A stretch of 54,297 nucleotides of DNA from JAVJUS01 sp040220455 (GTDB taxonomy: Bacteria > Pseudomonadota > Alphaproteobacteria > DSM-16000 > Inquilinaceae): contig JAVJUS010000066.1 in NCBI GenBank assembly GCA_040220455.1, positions 1 through 54,297 of the forward strand, written 5' to 3'. How positions within the stretch are numbered: the stretch's first letter is position 1; every line of letters starts with the position of its first letter. This document shows, in pieces, positions 18,753 to 27,904 of this stretch. The notes below the pieces were generated by a model. It was not told where the DNA came from. It worked only from the letters and a program-made list of their open reading frames with translations, and did no database searches. A program made the translations under genes and the position numbers.

Positions 18753-19115
18753 ATGATGGAGACCAAGGACGCCATCGCCGCTTTCGCGGCCATCGCCCAG
18801 GACACGCGGCTCTCGGCGCTGCGCCTCCTGATCGCCGAAGGACCCGAGGGCTTGGCCGCCGGCGCGATCGCGGAGCGGCTGGCCGTGCCGCAGTCGACCC
18901 TGTCCTTCCATCTCTCCCAGCTCGAGCGCGCGGGCCTCGTCCGCTCGACCCGGCAGGCCCGCCACATCATCTACGCCGCCGATTTCGAGGGCGTGCGCGG
19001 GCTCGTGCAGTTCCTGACGGAGGATTGCTGCCGCGGCCATCCGGAGCTGTGCGGCACCGGCCTGTCGCTGACGGCCAAGGCACCCGCCACCCCGGAGACC
19101 ACGCCGGCGGAGTGA
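18753..19115 (+). CDS. ArsR/SmtB family regulator downstream of the permease
   Basis: This 120-residue winged-helix protein has recognition region VPQSTLSFHLSQLERAGLV and the C-terminal cysteine cluster DCCRGHPELC. It is closely parallel to the regulator at 16705 (CC-x-G-x4-C against CC-x-G-x6-C). It probably autoregulates the permease unit. The start ATG-ATG (18753/18756) follows ATAAGGG; an upstream in-frame ATG at 18678 adds residues that do not look coding. Confidence 0.85.
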   Translation: MMETKDAIAAFAAIAQDTRLSALRLLIAEGPEGLAAGAIAERLAVPQSTLSFHLSQLERAGLVRSTRQARHIIYAADFEGVRGLVQFLTEDCCRGHPELCGTGLSLTAKAPATPETTPAE

Positions 19116-19149
19116 GGACGCGATCGCCGGCCCCGCCGCCGGCGTCCGC

Positions 19150-19800
19150 CTATTTCGTGCCGAACATCCGGTCGCCCGCGTCGCCCAGCCCGGGCAGGAT
19201 GTAGGCGTGGCTGTCGAGTTCGCGGTCCTGCGCCGCGGCGAAGACGGGCACGTCCGGATGGGCGGCGTGGAAGACGCGCACGCCCTCCGGCGCGGTCACC
19301 AGCGCCATGAAGCGGATGCGCGAGTCGGGCACGCCGTGGCGGTTGAGCACGTCGACGGCGTGGACGGCCGAGTTGCCGGTCGCCAGCATCGGGTCGACCA
19401 GGATGAAGATGCGGTCCTCCGGCCCCGGCAGCTTGACCAGGTATTCCACCGGCATCTTGGTCTCCGGATCGCGGTAGAGGCCGATATGCCCCTCCCGCGC
19501 CGAGGGAATGAGTTCGTGCAGCCCCTCGACCATGCCGAGCCCGGCGCGCAGGATCGAGATCAGCGCCACCTTCTTGCCGGCGAGCACGGGCGCGTCCATC
19601 GCCTCGAGCGGAGTTTCGATCCGCTCGGTCGTCAGCGGCAGGTCGCGGGTGATCTCGTAGCCCATGAGCAGCGAGATCTCCTTCAGCAGCGCCCGGAAGC
19701 CCTGGGTCGAGCGCTCCTTCTGGCGCATGTGGGTGAGCTTGTGCCGGATCAGCGGGTGGTCGAGGATGAACAGGTTCGGGAAGTCGGGCAGGGTCTGCAT
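19150..19800 (-). CDS. upp: Uracil phosphoribosyltransferase
   Basis: The 216-residue enzyme converts uracil and PRPP to UMP. The PRPP loop is IFILVDPMLATGNSAVHAVDVL, ISILRAGLGMVEG is the phosphate-contact loop, and YILPGLGDAGDRMFGTK is the uracil-binding C-terminus typical of Upp. Its length agrees with the family (208 in E. coli). It is convergent with the arsR gene, with about 35 bases between stops. Confidence 0.95.
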   Translation of the reverse strand: MQTLPDFPNLFILDHPLIRHKLTHMRQKERSTQGFRALLKEISLLMGYEITRDLPLTTERIETPLEAMDAPVLAGKKVALISILRAGLGMVEGLHELIPSAREGHIGLYRDPETKMPVEYLVKLPGPEDRIFILVDPMLATGNSAVHAVDVLNRHGVPDSRIRFMALVTAPEGVRVFHAAHPDVPVFAAAQDRELDSHAYILPGLGDAGDRMFGTK

Positions 19801-19994
19801 CGCGCGCTCGGCAGGCTGGGGCGGCGCCGGCGGCCGGAGAGGCCGCGGGATCGGGACACCGCCGGGGCGGACGGGAGGCGAGGACGCATGAGCCGACGCC
19901 GCGCAGCGACCCCGGGCCCGGCGCCTCGCCGGCGCGACCTTAGCCGAGCCGGCGGGCGCATGCCAGCCGGTGGCGCACCCTCGGGACCCTGGCC

Positions 19995-21532
19995 GTGACC
20001 ATCGAGGCCGAGGCCCCGATCGGCGCGGCGGCGGAGCGCGGCATCCTGGTCGCGACGGTGCTCGCCTCCGGCATGGTGTTCATCGACTCGACCGTGGTGA
20101 ACGTCGCCCTGCCGACCCTGCAGCGCGGCTTCGACGCCGACCTGGCCGGCCTGCAATGGGTGGTCGAGGCCTATTTCCTGACCCTGGTCGCCCTGTTGCT
20201 GGTCGGCGGGGCGCTGGGCGACCGCTACGGTCGGCGCCGGGTCTTCGTCGCCGGCACGATCGTTTTCGCCATCGCTTCCCTGGCCTGCGGACTCGCCCAG
20301 TCGGTCGTCCAGCTCGTCCTCGCCCGGGCGGCCCAGGGCGTCGGCGGCGCGCTGCTGGTCCCGGGCAGCCTCGCCATCATCACCGCAAGCTTCGACGAGG
20401 CGCGGCGCGGCAAGGCGATCGGCGTGTGGTCGGCCTGGAGCGCGCTGACCGTCTCCGCCGCCCCGCTGCTCGGCGGCTGGCTGATCGACCAGGCGGGCTG
20501 GCGCACGGTCTTCCTGATCAACCTGCCGCTGGCCGCCGCGGTCGTCGCCATCGCCGCGACCTGCGTGCCGGAGAGCCGGGACGAGGCCGCCGACGGCCCG
20601 GTCGACTGGCCCGGCGCCGGTCTGGCGACGATCGGGCTGGGCGCCCTGGTCTTCGCCCTGATCGAGGGGCCGAGACTCGGCTTCGGCTCGCCCGCGGTGG
20701 CCGGCGGGCTGGTCCTCGGCGTCGCCGGGCTCGCCGGGTTCCTCGCCGTGGAGACCCGCCGCGCCCATCCGATGATGCCGCTCGGGCTGTTCCGCCACCG
20801 CGCCTTCGCCGCGACCAACGCGCTGACGCTGGCGCTCTATGGCGGTTTCGGCGGCGCGCTGTTCTTCCTGCCGCTGCACCTGATGAGCGTGCGCGGCTAC
20901 ACCGCGCTGGAGGCCGGCGCGGCGAGCCTGCCGCTGGCGGTGCTGATCGCCGCGCTCAGCCGGCGCACCGGCGCGCTGGTCGACCGCTGGGGCGCGCGCC
21001 TGCCGCTGAGCCTCGGCCCGGCGATCGTCGCCGCCGGCCTCGGCCTGATCGCCGTGCCGGGGCTCGAGGGCGCCTACTGGACGACCTACTTCCCCGGCAT
21101 CGCGGTGCTGGGCCTGGGCATGGGGTTGACCGTGGCGCCGCTGACCACGGCGGTGATGAACGCCGCGCCGCGCACCCGGGCGGGCGTCGCGTCGGGCATC
21201 AACAACGCGCTCAGCCGCGTCGCATTCCTGCTCGCCATCGCCGGGCTCGGCGCGGCGGCGACGGCCGTGTTCGCCGCGAGCCTGCCGGCGGAGACCCGCG
21301 CGGCCCTGGGCCCGGCCGTCCTGCAGCTGGGCGCCGCCGAACCGCCAGAGGGCGTGAGCGGGCCCGAGCGCGCGGCGATGGCGGCGGCGATCGACGCCGC
21401 TGCGCTCGCCGCCTTCCGGGTCGCGCTGCTGACCGGGGCGGGGCTGGCGCTCGCGGCCGCGGTGATCGGGCGCCTGGGCCTCGGCCCGCCGGGCACGAAC
21501 CGGGCGGAGGGCGACTCGGGAGACCGCTCCCC

Positions 21533-21536
<4 letters not shown>
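19995..21536 (+). CDS. MFS transporter, DHA2 (EmrB/QacA) drug exporter family
   Basis: This 513-residue protein has about 14 membrane segments. Motif A is GDRYGRRRVF after the second helix; the N-terminal DSTVVNVALPTL (motif D1) and WVVEAYFLTLVALLLVGGALGDRYGRR are DHA2 hallmarks. It is probably a proton antiporter for hydrophobic compounds; the substrate is unknown. The start is a GTG without an obvious Shine-Dalgarno. The stop TAG lies inside a GTAGGTCGC-type repeat (read ATAGGTCGCC), so the repeat may have set the present C-terminus. Confidence 0.88.
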
Positions 21537-21640
<104 letters not shown>

Positions 21641-21651
21641 AGTCGTCCCGA

Positions 21652-22365
21652 TCAGGTTTCGGAGGAAGCCGGGGCGGTCCAGTGCAGGAAGCGCCAGACC
21701 GGGCTCGACGCCTCGTCGGTCAGGCGGTAGCCCCGGGCCGCCAGCCGCGCCGCCAGGAACCCGCGATCGAAGGCCTGGGCGACGAAGCCGTTGGCGCAGT
21801 GGAGCGCGACGCCCGTCTCGCTGCGCTCGACCCGCTCGACGGCAATGCCGCAGCGGTCATAGTAGGCTATGCGGGCCCGAGTCGCTGTCTCGGTCGTGTT
21901 GAAGACGTCGACCAGGAGGTCGAAGCCGGTCGCCGCGACCGAGTCGAGGAAGGCGAGCGGCGTGTCCATCGTGCCCAGGAAATTGAACGGCAGGACCACC
22001 AACACACGCTCGTCGTAGCGCCGGCGGATCTCCGCAAGCAGGCCGCGCCGCCGGATGAAGCGGCGCGCCTCGGCGCGCACGATGCGGGCGTCGCGCGCCG
22101 GGCGCCGGCGGTCGGCTGGCGGGTGGATGTCGACGCCGCAATACGACGTGCCGGGCCGTCGGGCCTCGAGCAGGCGGAAATCCGCGCAGCCGAACTCGAT
22201 CAGCAGGCCATGGCCGCCGTCCCGGGTGATGGCCGCCGCGTAGTCGAATTCCCGGGCGTGGAAGTCGATGATCGCATCGGTGAAGGTTTCGGGCACCATC
22301 AGGTTGATGCCCTCGCGCTCCAGATAGACGTCCTTGTTGGTCTTGCCGTCCTCGATGGTCCGCAT
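21652..22365 (-). CDS. SAM-dependent methyltransferase, class I-like, last gene of MetRS-like operon
   Basis: This protein of 237 residues has a Rossmann motif I (GLLIEFGCADFRLLEA, about residues 53-68) and the acidic ribose-binding end of strand 2 (YCGVDIHPP). The strand 4 region is VLVVLPFNFLGTMDTPLAFL. This layout resembles small class I methyltransferases; the family name is not clear to me. It starts 11 bases after the alanine racemase stop, as last gene of a four-gene unit with a MetRS-like ligase and an exporter, so it may tailor the product. A methyltransferase role is inferred from the fold. Confidence 0.65.
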   Translation of the reverse strand: MRTIEDGKTNKDVYLEREGINLMVPETFTDAIIDFHAREFDYAAAITRDGGHGLLIEFGCADFRLLEARRPGTSYCGVDIHPPADRRRPARDARIVRAEARRFIRRRGLLAEIRRRYDERVLVVLPFNFLGTMDTPLAFLDSVAATGFDLLVDVFNTTETATRARIAYYDRCGIAVERVERSETGVALHCANGFVAQAFDRGFLAARLAARGYRLTDEASSPVWRFLHWTAPASSET

Positions 22366-22376
22366 CGCGCGCCTCG

Positions 22377-23600
22377 CTATCGCCGTTCCGTCTCGCCGCC
22401 ACCGCCTTCCACGTGGACGCGGCGATTGCCCCGGCCGAGCCGGATCTGCAGGTCGTCACGCAGTACGCCGGTCACGGCGGCGAGCGCGTCCACGGATTGC
22501 CCTGGGCCGAGGATCTCCACCGTCTCGCCGGGCCGCGCGGCGGCGGCCGGCACGGCGGAAAGGTCGACCACGGAGGTGTCCATCGACACGCTGCCGACGA
22601 AGGGCACCGCCGCCGCGCCGAGCCAGGCCCGCGCCGTGCCCGCGGCGGCGATCGGCAGCCCGTTGGCGAAGCCGATGGCGAGTGTCGCGATGCGCATCGG
22701 GCGCCGGGCGATCAACGCCCGGCCGTAGCCGACCGTGTCGCCCGTCCGGATCGCGCGGATCTGGACGATCGGCGCCTCGAGGCGCACCACCGGCTCCAGC
22801 GGGAAGGCCGCCGCGCCGGACGGCGGCATGCCGAACAGCGCGCCGCCCGAGCGGACCATGTCCAGATGGAAGCGCCGGCTCGCGAACAGCCCCTCGGAAT
22901 TGGCGAGCGAGAGCGGGATGCCCGGCAGGTGGCGCCGCAGCCGCTGGAGCTTGCGCAGCTGGCGGTTGCTGACCAGCCGGTCCGCCTCCTCGGCGCAGGC
23001 GAGCTGGCTGACCACGAGCTCAATGGCCAGGCCGGCGTGCCAGGTGCCGGGTCCGGCGGTCTGCGCTGCGGCAGCGCCGATCTCGGCCGTCGTCAATCCG
23101 GCGCGCCCGATCCCGGTGTCGACCTGGAGCGCCGCCCGCAGGCGCCGGCCCTGGCGCGCCGCCGTCGCCGACCAGGCTGCCGCCTGGGCGGCCGAGTTCA
23201 AGACCGGCACCAGCCCGGTGCGGGCGGCCGCCGCCTCGGTGCCCGGCACCAGCCCGTTGAGCAGGTAGACCGTGCCGTCGGGCGGCACCGTCGGCGCGAT
23301 TTCCAGACCCTCGGCCAGGGTGCCGACGAAGAAGGCGCGACAGCCCGCCTCGACCAGCGCCCGGACGACCGGGACGGCGCCCAGGCCGTAGGCGTCGGCC
23401 TTGACCACCGCCGCGCAGGCCGCCGGGGCCACATGGTCGGCGAGGCGTCCATAATTGCGCCGCAGGGCCGAGAGGTCGACGGTCAGGATCGGCTCCGTCG
23501 CCGGTATCGGGTCCGTGGCCGGGGCCGCGCCCGTCGGCGACACGGCGCTCGCCGGGACGGGTGACGTGGCGACGGAGGCGGGCGCGCCCAGCACCGTCAT
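22377..23600 (-). CDS. Alanine racemase homologue with altered active site
   Basis: This 407-residue PLP fold III enzyme has the PLP lysine K67 in VVKADAYGLG and the second catalytic base Y292 in GDTVGYGRAL; the SMDTSVVDL motif and the barrel R of MVRSGG are present. It departs from Alr at two usually conserved places. The PLP-stacking His (S-H-x-A) is Gln in VVSQLACAEE (about Q199), and the GYADG tyrosine is Phe in IGFANG. The N-terminal 36 residues are a Ala/Pro-rich extension. It may racemise alanine or another amino acid. Its start overlaps the stop of the MFS gene (ATGA). Confidence 0.82.
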   Translation of the reverse strand: MTVLGAPASVATSPVPASAVSPTGAAPATDPIPATEPILTVDLSALRRNYGRLADHVAPAACAAVVKADAYGLGAVPVVRALVEAGCRAFFVGTLAEGLEIAPTVPPDGTVYLLNGLVPGTEAAAARTGLVPVLNSAAQAAAWSATAARQGRRLRAALQVDTGIGRAGLTTAEIGAAAAQTAGPGTWHAGLAIELVVSQLACAEEADRLVSNRQLRKLQRLRRHLPGIPLSLANSEGLFASRRFHLDMVRSGGALFGMPPSGAAAFPLEPVVRLEAPIVQIRAIRTGDTVGYGRALIARRPMRIATLAIGFANGLPIAAAGTARAWLGAAAVPFVGSVSMDTSVVDLSAVPAAAARPGETVEILGPGQSVDALAAVTGVLRDDLQIRLGRGNRRVHVEGGGGETERR

Positions 23601-24814
23601 CGCGAGCCGTCCGCCGCCGCGGCGGGGCGCATGAAGGCGCCGGCCAGCAGGAGCAGATTGACCGCGACGAGCCCGGCCATGGCCACCAGCAGCGTGTCGA
23701 ACGCCGCCCCCGCCAGGATCGCGCCGGCCAGATAAGGAAAGCCGAACAATCCCAGGAAATAGGACAACGTGAAGACCTGGGAGGCGACGGCCACCGGCCG
23801 GCCGGTCGCACCGGCCAGATGGACGACGAAGCCGTTGAGGGTCGAGTAGGCGAGCCCGTAGCCGGTCGCGAAGGCGACCGTGGCGGCGCAATAGACGACG
23901 GCGCTGCCCTCGTTGACGAGCAGGAGGCCGAGCCCGACCAACACGCAGGCGTAGAGCCCGGCGGTCAGCCGGCCGACCGGCACGCGGCCGATCACGCCGG
24001 AGACCGCGAAGCGCAGGACGACGACGGTGACGGTGAAGGTGACGAAGAAGATGTCCGGCGTCAGGCCGCGTGCCTCGGCATAGACGCTCTGGAAGGTCGA
24101 GAGCCCGGCGAAGACGCACGCCCCCAGCCCGATCATGATCACCGGAAAAGCCGTGCGCCCACGCATCACGCCGGCGATGCCGGCCGCGGTCAGCCGATAG
24201 GACGGCTGCGCCATCTGGGGGACGTCGCGCAACAGCCGCCGCGCCACCGCGAGAAGCGCGACGGCGCCCGCGCAGCCGGCGGCGAAGGCGGCGAAGGCGG
24301 CCGGAAAGGAGCCGAGGCCGCCGGCCAGCCACCGCCCGGCCGGCGCGGCGAGCCCGATTCCCAGCATCTGCGAGCCCGAAAGCAGGGTCAGGTATTTCAG
24401 CCGGGCCTCGGCGCGCACGCAGGCGATCACCTGGATCGGCGCCAGGATGTAGAAGACCGACCAGCCGATGCCGAGGAACAGGCCGCCGGCATGGGCCGCC
24501 CCGGTGCCCCACCCGGCCGCGGCGAAGCACGCCATGGCGAGGCCCATGGCGACGGCGGCAGCGAGGATCGCCTCGATCAGGCCGATCCGCTCGGCCAGGC
24601 GGCCGGCGAGCAGGGCGGCGACAATCGTCGTCACCGTGCCGACCGAGATGACCGACCCGGCGACGGAGACCGGCAGCCCGCGCGCGGCGAACGCGTCGGC
24701 CAGCAGGAAGGTGGCGCCATAGGCGGCAGCCAGCGCCACGCTGGCCAGGACGAAGGGCAGCGAGACCGCCGGCGCGATGGACGCCGGCAGGCGTTCCGCC
24801 GCCTCGGTCGTCAT
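23597..24814 (-). CDS. MFS transporter in MetRS-like operon
   Basis: This 405-residue, 12-helix MFS protein has the motif A-like loop AGRLAERIGLIEAIL and a related loop IGRVPVGRLTAG in the second half, typical of small-molecule exporters. It is coupled on both sides by ATGA overlaps, to the MetRS-like gene upstream and the racemase downstream. It is therefore a likely exporter, or less likely importer, of whatever the operon makes. Substrate unknown. Confidence 0.83.
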   Translation of the reverse strand: MTTEAAERLPASIAPAVSLPFVLASVALAAAYGATFLLADAFAARGLPVSVAGSVISVGTVTTIVAALLAGRLAERIGLIEAILAAAVAMGLAMACFAAAGWGTGAAHAGGLFLGIGWSVFYILAPIQVIACVRAEARLKYLTLLSGSQMLGIGLAAPAGRWLAGGLGSFPAAFAAFAAGCAGAVALLAVARRLLRDVPQMAQPSYRLTAAGIAGVMRGRTAFPVIMIGLGACVFAGLSTFQSVYAEARGLTPDIFFVTFTVTVVVLRFAVSGVIGRVPVGRLTAGLYACVLVGLGLLLVNEGSAVVYCAATVAFATGYGLAYSTLNGFVVHLAGATGRPVAVASQVFTLSYFLGLFGFPYLAGAILAGAAFDTLLVAMAGLVAVNLLLLAGAFMRPAAAADGSR

Positions 24815-26457
24815 GCGGGCTCCTTGAGCGCGCCGCAGGTCACGAGATCCCGGCGTGTCAACGGCAGGCCGGGCACCGCCGGCGGCTCCGGGCTCGCCGC
24901 CACCGCCGCGCCGGCCGCGAACGCCTCCGTTCGCGGCACACCCGGATGACCAAGGCCGCGCCAGATCGCCCCGGCCAGTTCCGGCATCCAGGGCGCGGCC
25001 AGCAGCGCGAGGCCGACGAGCCAGCCGCGCGCCCGTCCCGGCGTGTCGAGCGGCCCCGGATCGAAGATCCAGTCCGCGACCACCGCCGCGCCGCGGGAAA
25101 CGCGCAGCCGCTCCGGATCGAGCGCGCTCGCCTGGCCGGCCAGCGCCGCCTCCAGCCGGCGGGCGAGGCCGTCGTCGACGACCGACGCTCCGGAACCCAG
25201 CCCGGCCCAGGCGCTCGGGACCAGATGGCGCAGCGCCGCCAGGATGGCGTTGTGCCGGGCGATCAGCTCGTCGATCGCAAGGTCGGTCTCCGCCTCCTCG
25301 GGGCAGATCTCCGCCAGATAGAGGCGCAGGCAGTCGGTGTTGAGCCCGGGCGCCGCCGCGATGTCGCCGACCCAGATCACGTGGCCGCGCGAGGTCGAGA
25401 ACTTCGACCGCTCCATCGAGACGAAGCGGTTGAAGTACATCCGGTCGAAGGGCCGGTAGGCGGACTGGGCGAGCGAGCAGGCGCCGACGCCGATCAGCAT
25501 GGGGATCGTGTTGTCGATGCCCGTGGCGCTGACCAACACCGTCTCGCTGCCCGCCGTGAACGGGTTGCCGCGACCGGTCAGGCCCGCCAGACGCTCGCCG
25601 CAATAGAGCTTGTGGGCGTACATGATCGACGAGTAGCTGAAGCCGACCTGACGGCCGGTCAGCGGGCCCGGAGCCCAATCGAGGCCGCGGCGACCCGGCA
25701 CCGTCAGCCGGATGGCGGGGCCGACCTGGGCGAGCTGGCGCTCCCCGATCTCCCGGTACGGCGCCTCGAGGCCCATGCGCGTCCACAGATCGCGCAGGCG
25801 GTCCGGGTCGCGCAGGACGACGAAGGGGGCGGTATCCTCCTCCCATCCGACGATGTCGCCACGCTGGGACCGCGGCTCCAGGCCCTCCGTCGGCTCGTAG
25901 AAGCGGCCGCATTCCTCGCAGACGAAGGCCCCGCCCGGCGCCTCGCAATTCGGGCAGCGCGCGACGAACCAGCCGCCGATGCAGAACCGGTCCTCCGGAT
26001 TCGTGGGATCCGCATCGCGCCGGTCGACGGGCAGCCGGACCGAGCGGTAGGCGACCTCGCCCCCCTCCTCCAGCCGACGGACCAGATCGGCGAACACCGC
26101 GTCGAACAGGGCTCGGTTCTCGGCATGGCCAGGATCGTCGAACAGGGTGTAGTCGATGCCGATTGCTGCGAGGTCGTCGCGGATGCGCATGGCGTTGGCG
26201 TGCGCCAGCTCGTCCGGGTCCCGGCCCTCCTGCCACGCCTTGAGCAGGACGTGGTTCTCGAAGCCGTCGGTCGTCAGCACGGCCGCGACCCGGTCCCCAT
26301 CCCGGGCCAGCGCCCGGGCCAGAATGTCCATGCGAAGGAACGGCCCGGCGACATGCCCCAGATGGGCGCGCCCATTGGGCGTGAGGTTGACCGGGGCGAC
26401 CAAGACGTCGCGGCGCTGGCGGGGCGCCTGCCCCAAACGCGTCATCACCACCGTCAT
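24811..26457 (-). CDS. MetRS-like class I aminoacyl-tRNA ligase paralogue
   Basis: This 548-residue protein has a complete MetRS-type catalytic core. NGRAHLGH (residues 28-35) is the HIGH motif, a four-Cys zinc knuckle lies at C168, C171, C180 and C183, and KFSTSRGH (352-359) is the KMSKS motif. ATP-dependent activation of an amino acid is therefore likely. The region after KMSKS is shortened, and I do not see the Asn/Arg and Trp anticodon contacts of MetRS. Together with the operon partners (exporter, racemase homologue, methyltransferase), this argues for specialised metabolism rather than general translation. The ATG at 26457 follows GGAG eight bases upstream; a start at 26496 is the alternative. 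Confidence 0.8.
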   Translation of the reverse strand: MTVVMTRLGQAPRQRRDVLVAPVNLTPNGRAHLGHVAGPFLRMDILARALARDGDRVAAVLTTDGFENHVLLKAWQEGRDPDELAHANAMRIRDDLAAIGIDYTLFDDPGHAENRALFDAVFADLVRRLEEGGEVAYRSVRLPVDRRDADPTNPEDRFCIGGWFVARCPNCEAPGGAFVCEECGRFYEPTEGLEPRSQRGDIVGWEEDTAPFVVLRDPDRLRDLWTRMGLEAPYREIGERQLAQVGPAIRLTVPGRRGLDWAPGPLTGRQVGFSYSSIMYAHKLYCGERLAGLTGRGNPFTAGSETVLVSATGIDNTIPMLIGVGACSLAQSAYRPFDRMYFNRFVSMERSKFSTSRGHVIWVGDIAAAPGLNTDCLRLYLAEICPEEAETDLAIDELIARHNAILAALRHLVPSAWAGLGSGASVVDDGLARRLEAALAGQASALDPERLRVSRGAAVVADWIFDPGPLDTPGRARGWLVGLALLAAPWMPELAGAIWRGLGHPGVPRTEAFAAGAAVAASPEPPAVPGLPLTRRDLVTCGALKEPA

Positions 26458-26545
26458 CGCCGCGCTCCGCTGGTCCGGATCGCGCCCGCGCGACATGGTC
26501 GGCTCACTCTCGAGGACCGATCTCGTCGCGAAACTCGGTTGGAAG

Positions 26546-26600
26546 ACAAATTAAAAGTTGTCATACGCCATTTTTGGCGTATTAAATTGTCTGTCGCAAG
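26546..26600. promoter_or_regulatory. AT-rich palindrome upstream of the MetRS-like operon
   Basis: A perfect inverted repeat, ATACGCCA-TTTT-TGGCGTAT (26563-26582), lies inside near-symmetric flanks GACAAATTAA and TTAAATTGTC. The area is far richer in A+T than the surroundings. It lies about 105 bp upstream of the MetRS-like start and 95 bp after the tgt stop. It may be an operator for the operon, or less likely a terminator for tgt, since no T-run follows on that strand. Confidence 0.5.
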
Positions 26601-26677
26601 TCGTTTTTAACGTGGGTTTCTATCGCCATCGTCTCGCCGCGATCGAGTCCGAACCGCCAGCCCGGGTGCGGATCGGT

Positions 26678-27904
26678 TCAGTCCCCGTCGGCGCGCCAAG
26701 CGGCTTCCGTCTCGGCGAGCGTGCCGGCCGCGATGGCGGCGCGGATCTCGGCCATCAGCCGGACCATGGTGTGGACGTTGTGCTGGACCAGCAGCGTCAT
26801 GCCGAGCAGCTCGCCCGCCTTGATCAGGTGCTGGACGTAGCCGGCGGCGTAGTGCCGGCAGGTGGCGCAGCCGCAGGTCGCGTCGATCGGGCCCGTCTCG
26901 TCGCGGTAGCGGGCGTTGCGCAAGTTGACCCGCTCGCCCTTCGCGCCCTTCTTGAGCGCCCAGCCATGGCGCGCGACCCGGGTGGGGTGCACGCAGTCGA
27001 AGCTGTCGATGCCCAGGCGTACGCTCGCAAAGACGTCGCCGAAGCCGCCGATGCCCAGCAGGTGGACCGGCCGGTCGGGATGGACGTACGGCATCGCCAT
27101 GTCGACGACCTCGTACATCTGCGCCTTGGAGCCGCCGAGCGACCCGCCGATCGCCGTGCCGAAGAACGGCCGGTCCGCCGTCCACTCCGCGCTTTCCCGC
27201 CGCAGGTCGGGATAGACACCGCCCTGAACGATGCCGAACAGCCCCTGGGGATGGCCCTGCGCGGCGCGGCCCTCCATCCGCTCGAAAGCCGCGAGGCAGC
27301 GATCGCCCCAGCGGTGGCTGAGCGCCATCGACCGCTCGGTGTACGCCCGCTCCACATTGAACGGCGTACACTCGTCGAACTGCATGACGATGTCGGCACC
27401 GAGACGGCGCTGCACGTCGATGGCGACCTCGGGCGACAGGTACAGCCGGCCGCCGTCCAGATAGGAGCGGAAGGTCGCCCCCTCCTCGTCCACCTTTATC
27501 AGCGTACGTTCGCGGGCCTGGTTCATGCGGCCCTTGATCTCGTCGGCGACGCCGCCATGGCCCATGGAGAAGATCTGGAAGCCGCCCGAGTCGGTGAGCA
27601 TCGGGCCGTCCCAGCGCATCATGCGGTGCAGGCCGCCCAGCGCCTCCACCCGCTCCGCGCCCGGCTGGATCATCAGGTGATAGGTGTTGGCGAGCACGAT
27701 GTCCGCGCCCGCCTCGCGCACCTGGTCGGTGGTCAGCCCCTTGATCGCGCCCTTGGTGCCGCAGAAGACGAAGGCCGGCGTGTCCATCGCGCCATGCGCG
27801 GTCGTCAGCCGGCCCACTCGGGCCCGGCTGCCGTGCGGGTCGCGCGCCAGGACGTCGAAGCCGAGCGCCTCGCCCGTCGCCCCCCGGTCCGTCGCGTCAG
27901 GCAT
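26678..27904 (-). CDS. tgt: tRNA-guanine transglycosylase
   Basis: The 408-residue enzyme exchanges G34 for preQ1 in queuosine tRNAs. The catalytic DSGGFQ is in PMLTDSGGFQIFSMGHGG; the base-recognition loop is GGSLGG; the zinc site C-x-C-x2-C...H is in TCGCATCRHYAAGYVQHL...HN. It is somewhat longer than E. coli Tgt (375) because of an N-terminal extension (MPDATDRGATGEALG). The start overlaps the end of the queuosine-precursor transporter by 8 bp. Confidence 0.95.
   Translation of the reverse strand: MPDATDRGATGEALGFDVLARDPHGSRARVGRLTTAHGAMDTPAFVFCGTKGAIKGLTTDQVREAGADIVLANTYHLMIQPGAERVEALGGLHRMMRWDGPMLTDSGGFQIFSMGHGGVADEIKGRMNQARERTLIKVDEEGATFRSYLDGGRLYLSPEVAIDVQRRLGADIVMQFDECTPFNVERAYTERSMALSHRWGDRCLAAFERMEGRAAQGHPQGLFGIVQGGVYPDLRRESAEWTADRPFFGTAIGGSLGGSKAQMYEVVDMAMPYVHPDRPVHLLGIGGFGDVFASVRLGIDSFDCVHPTRVARHGWALKKGAKGERVNLRNARYRDETGPIDATCGCATCRHYAAGYVQHLIKAGELLGMTLLVQHNVHTMVRLMAEIRAAIAAGTLAETEAAWRADGD

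Noticed and set aside
26563..26582. Intrinsic terminator of tgt
   Set aside because: The stem is AT-flanked, no T-run follows on the minus strand, and its position at the head of the MetRS-like operon fits an operator better; kept as regulatory with low confidence.
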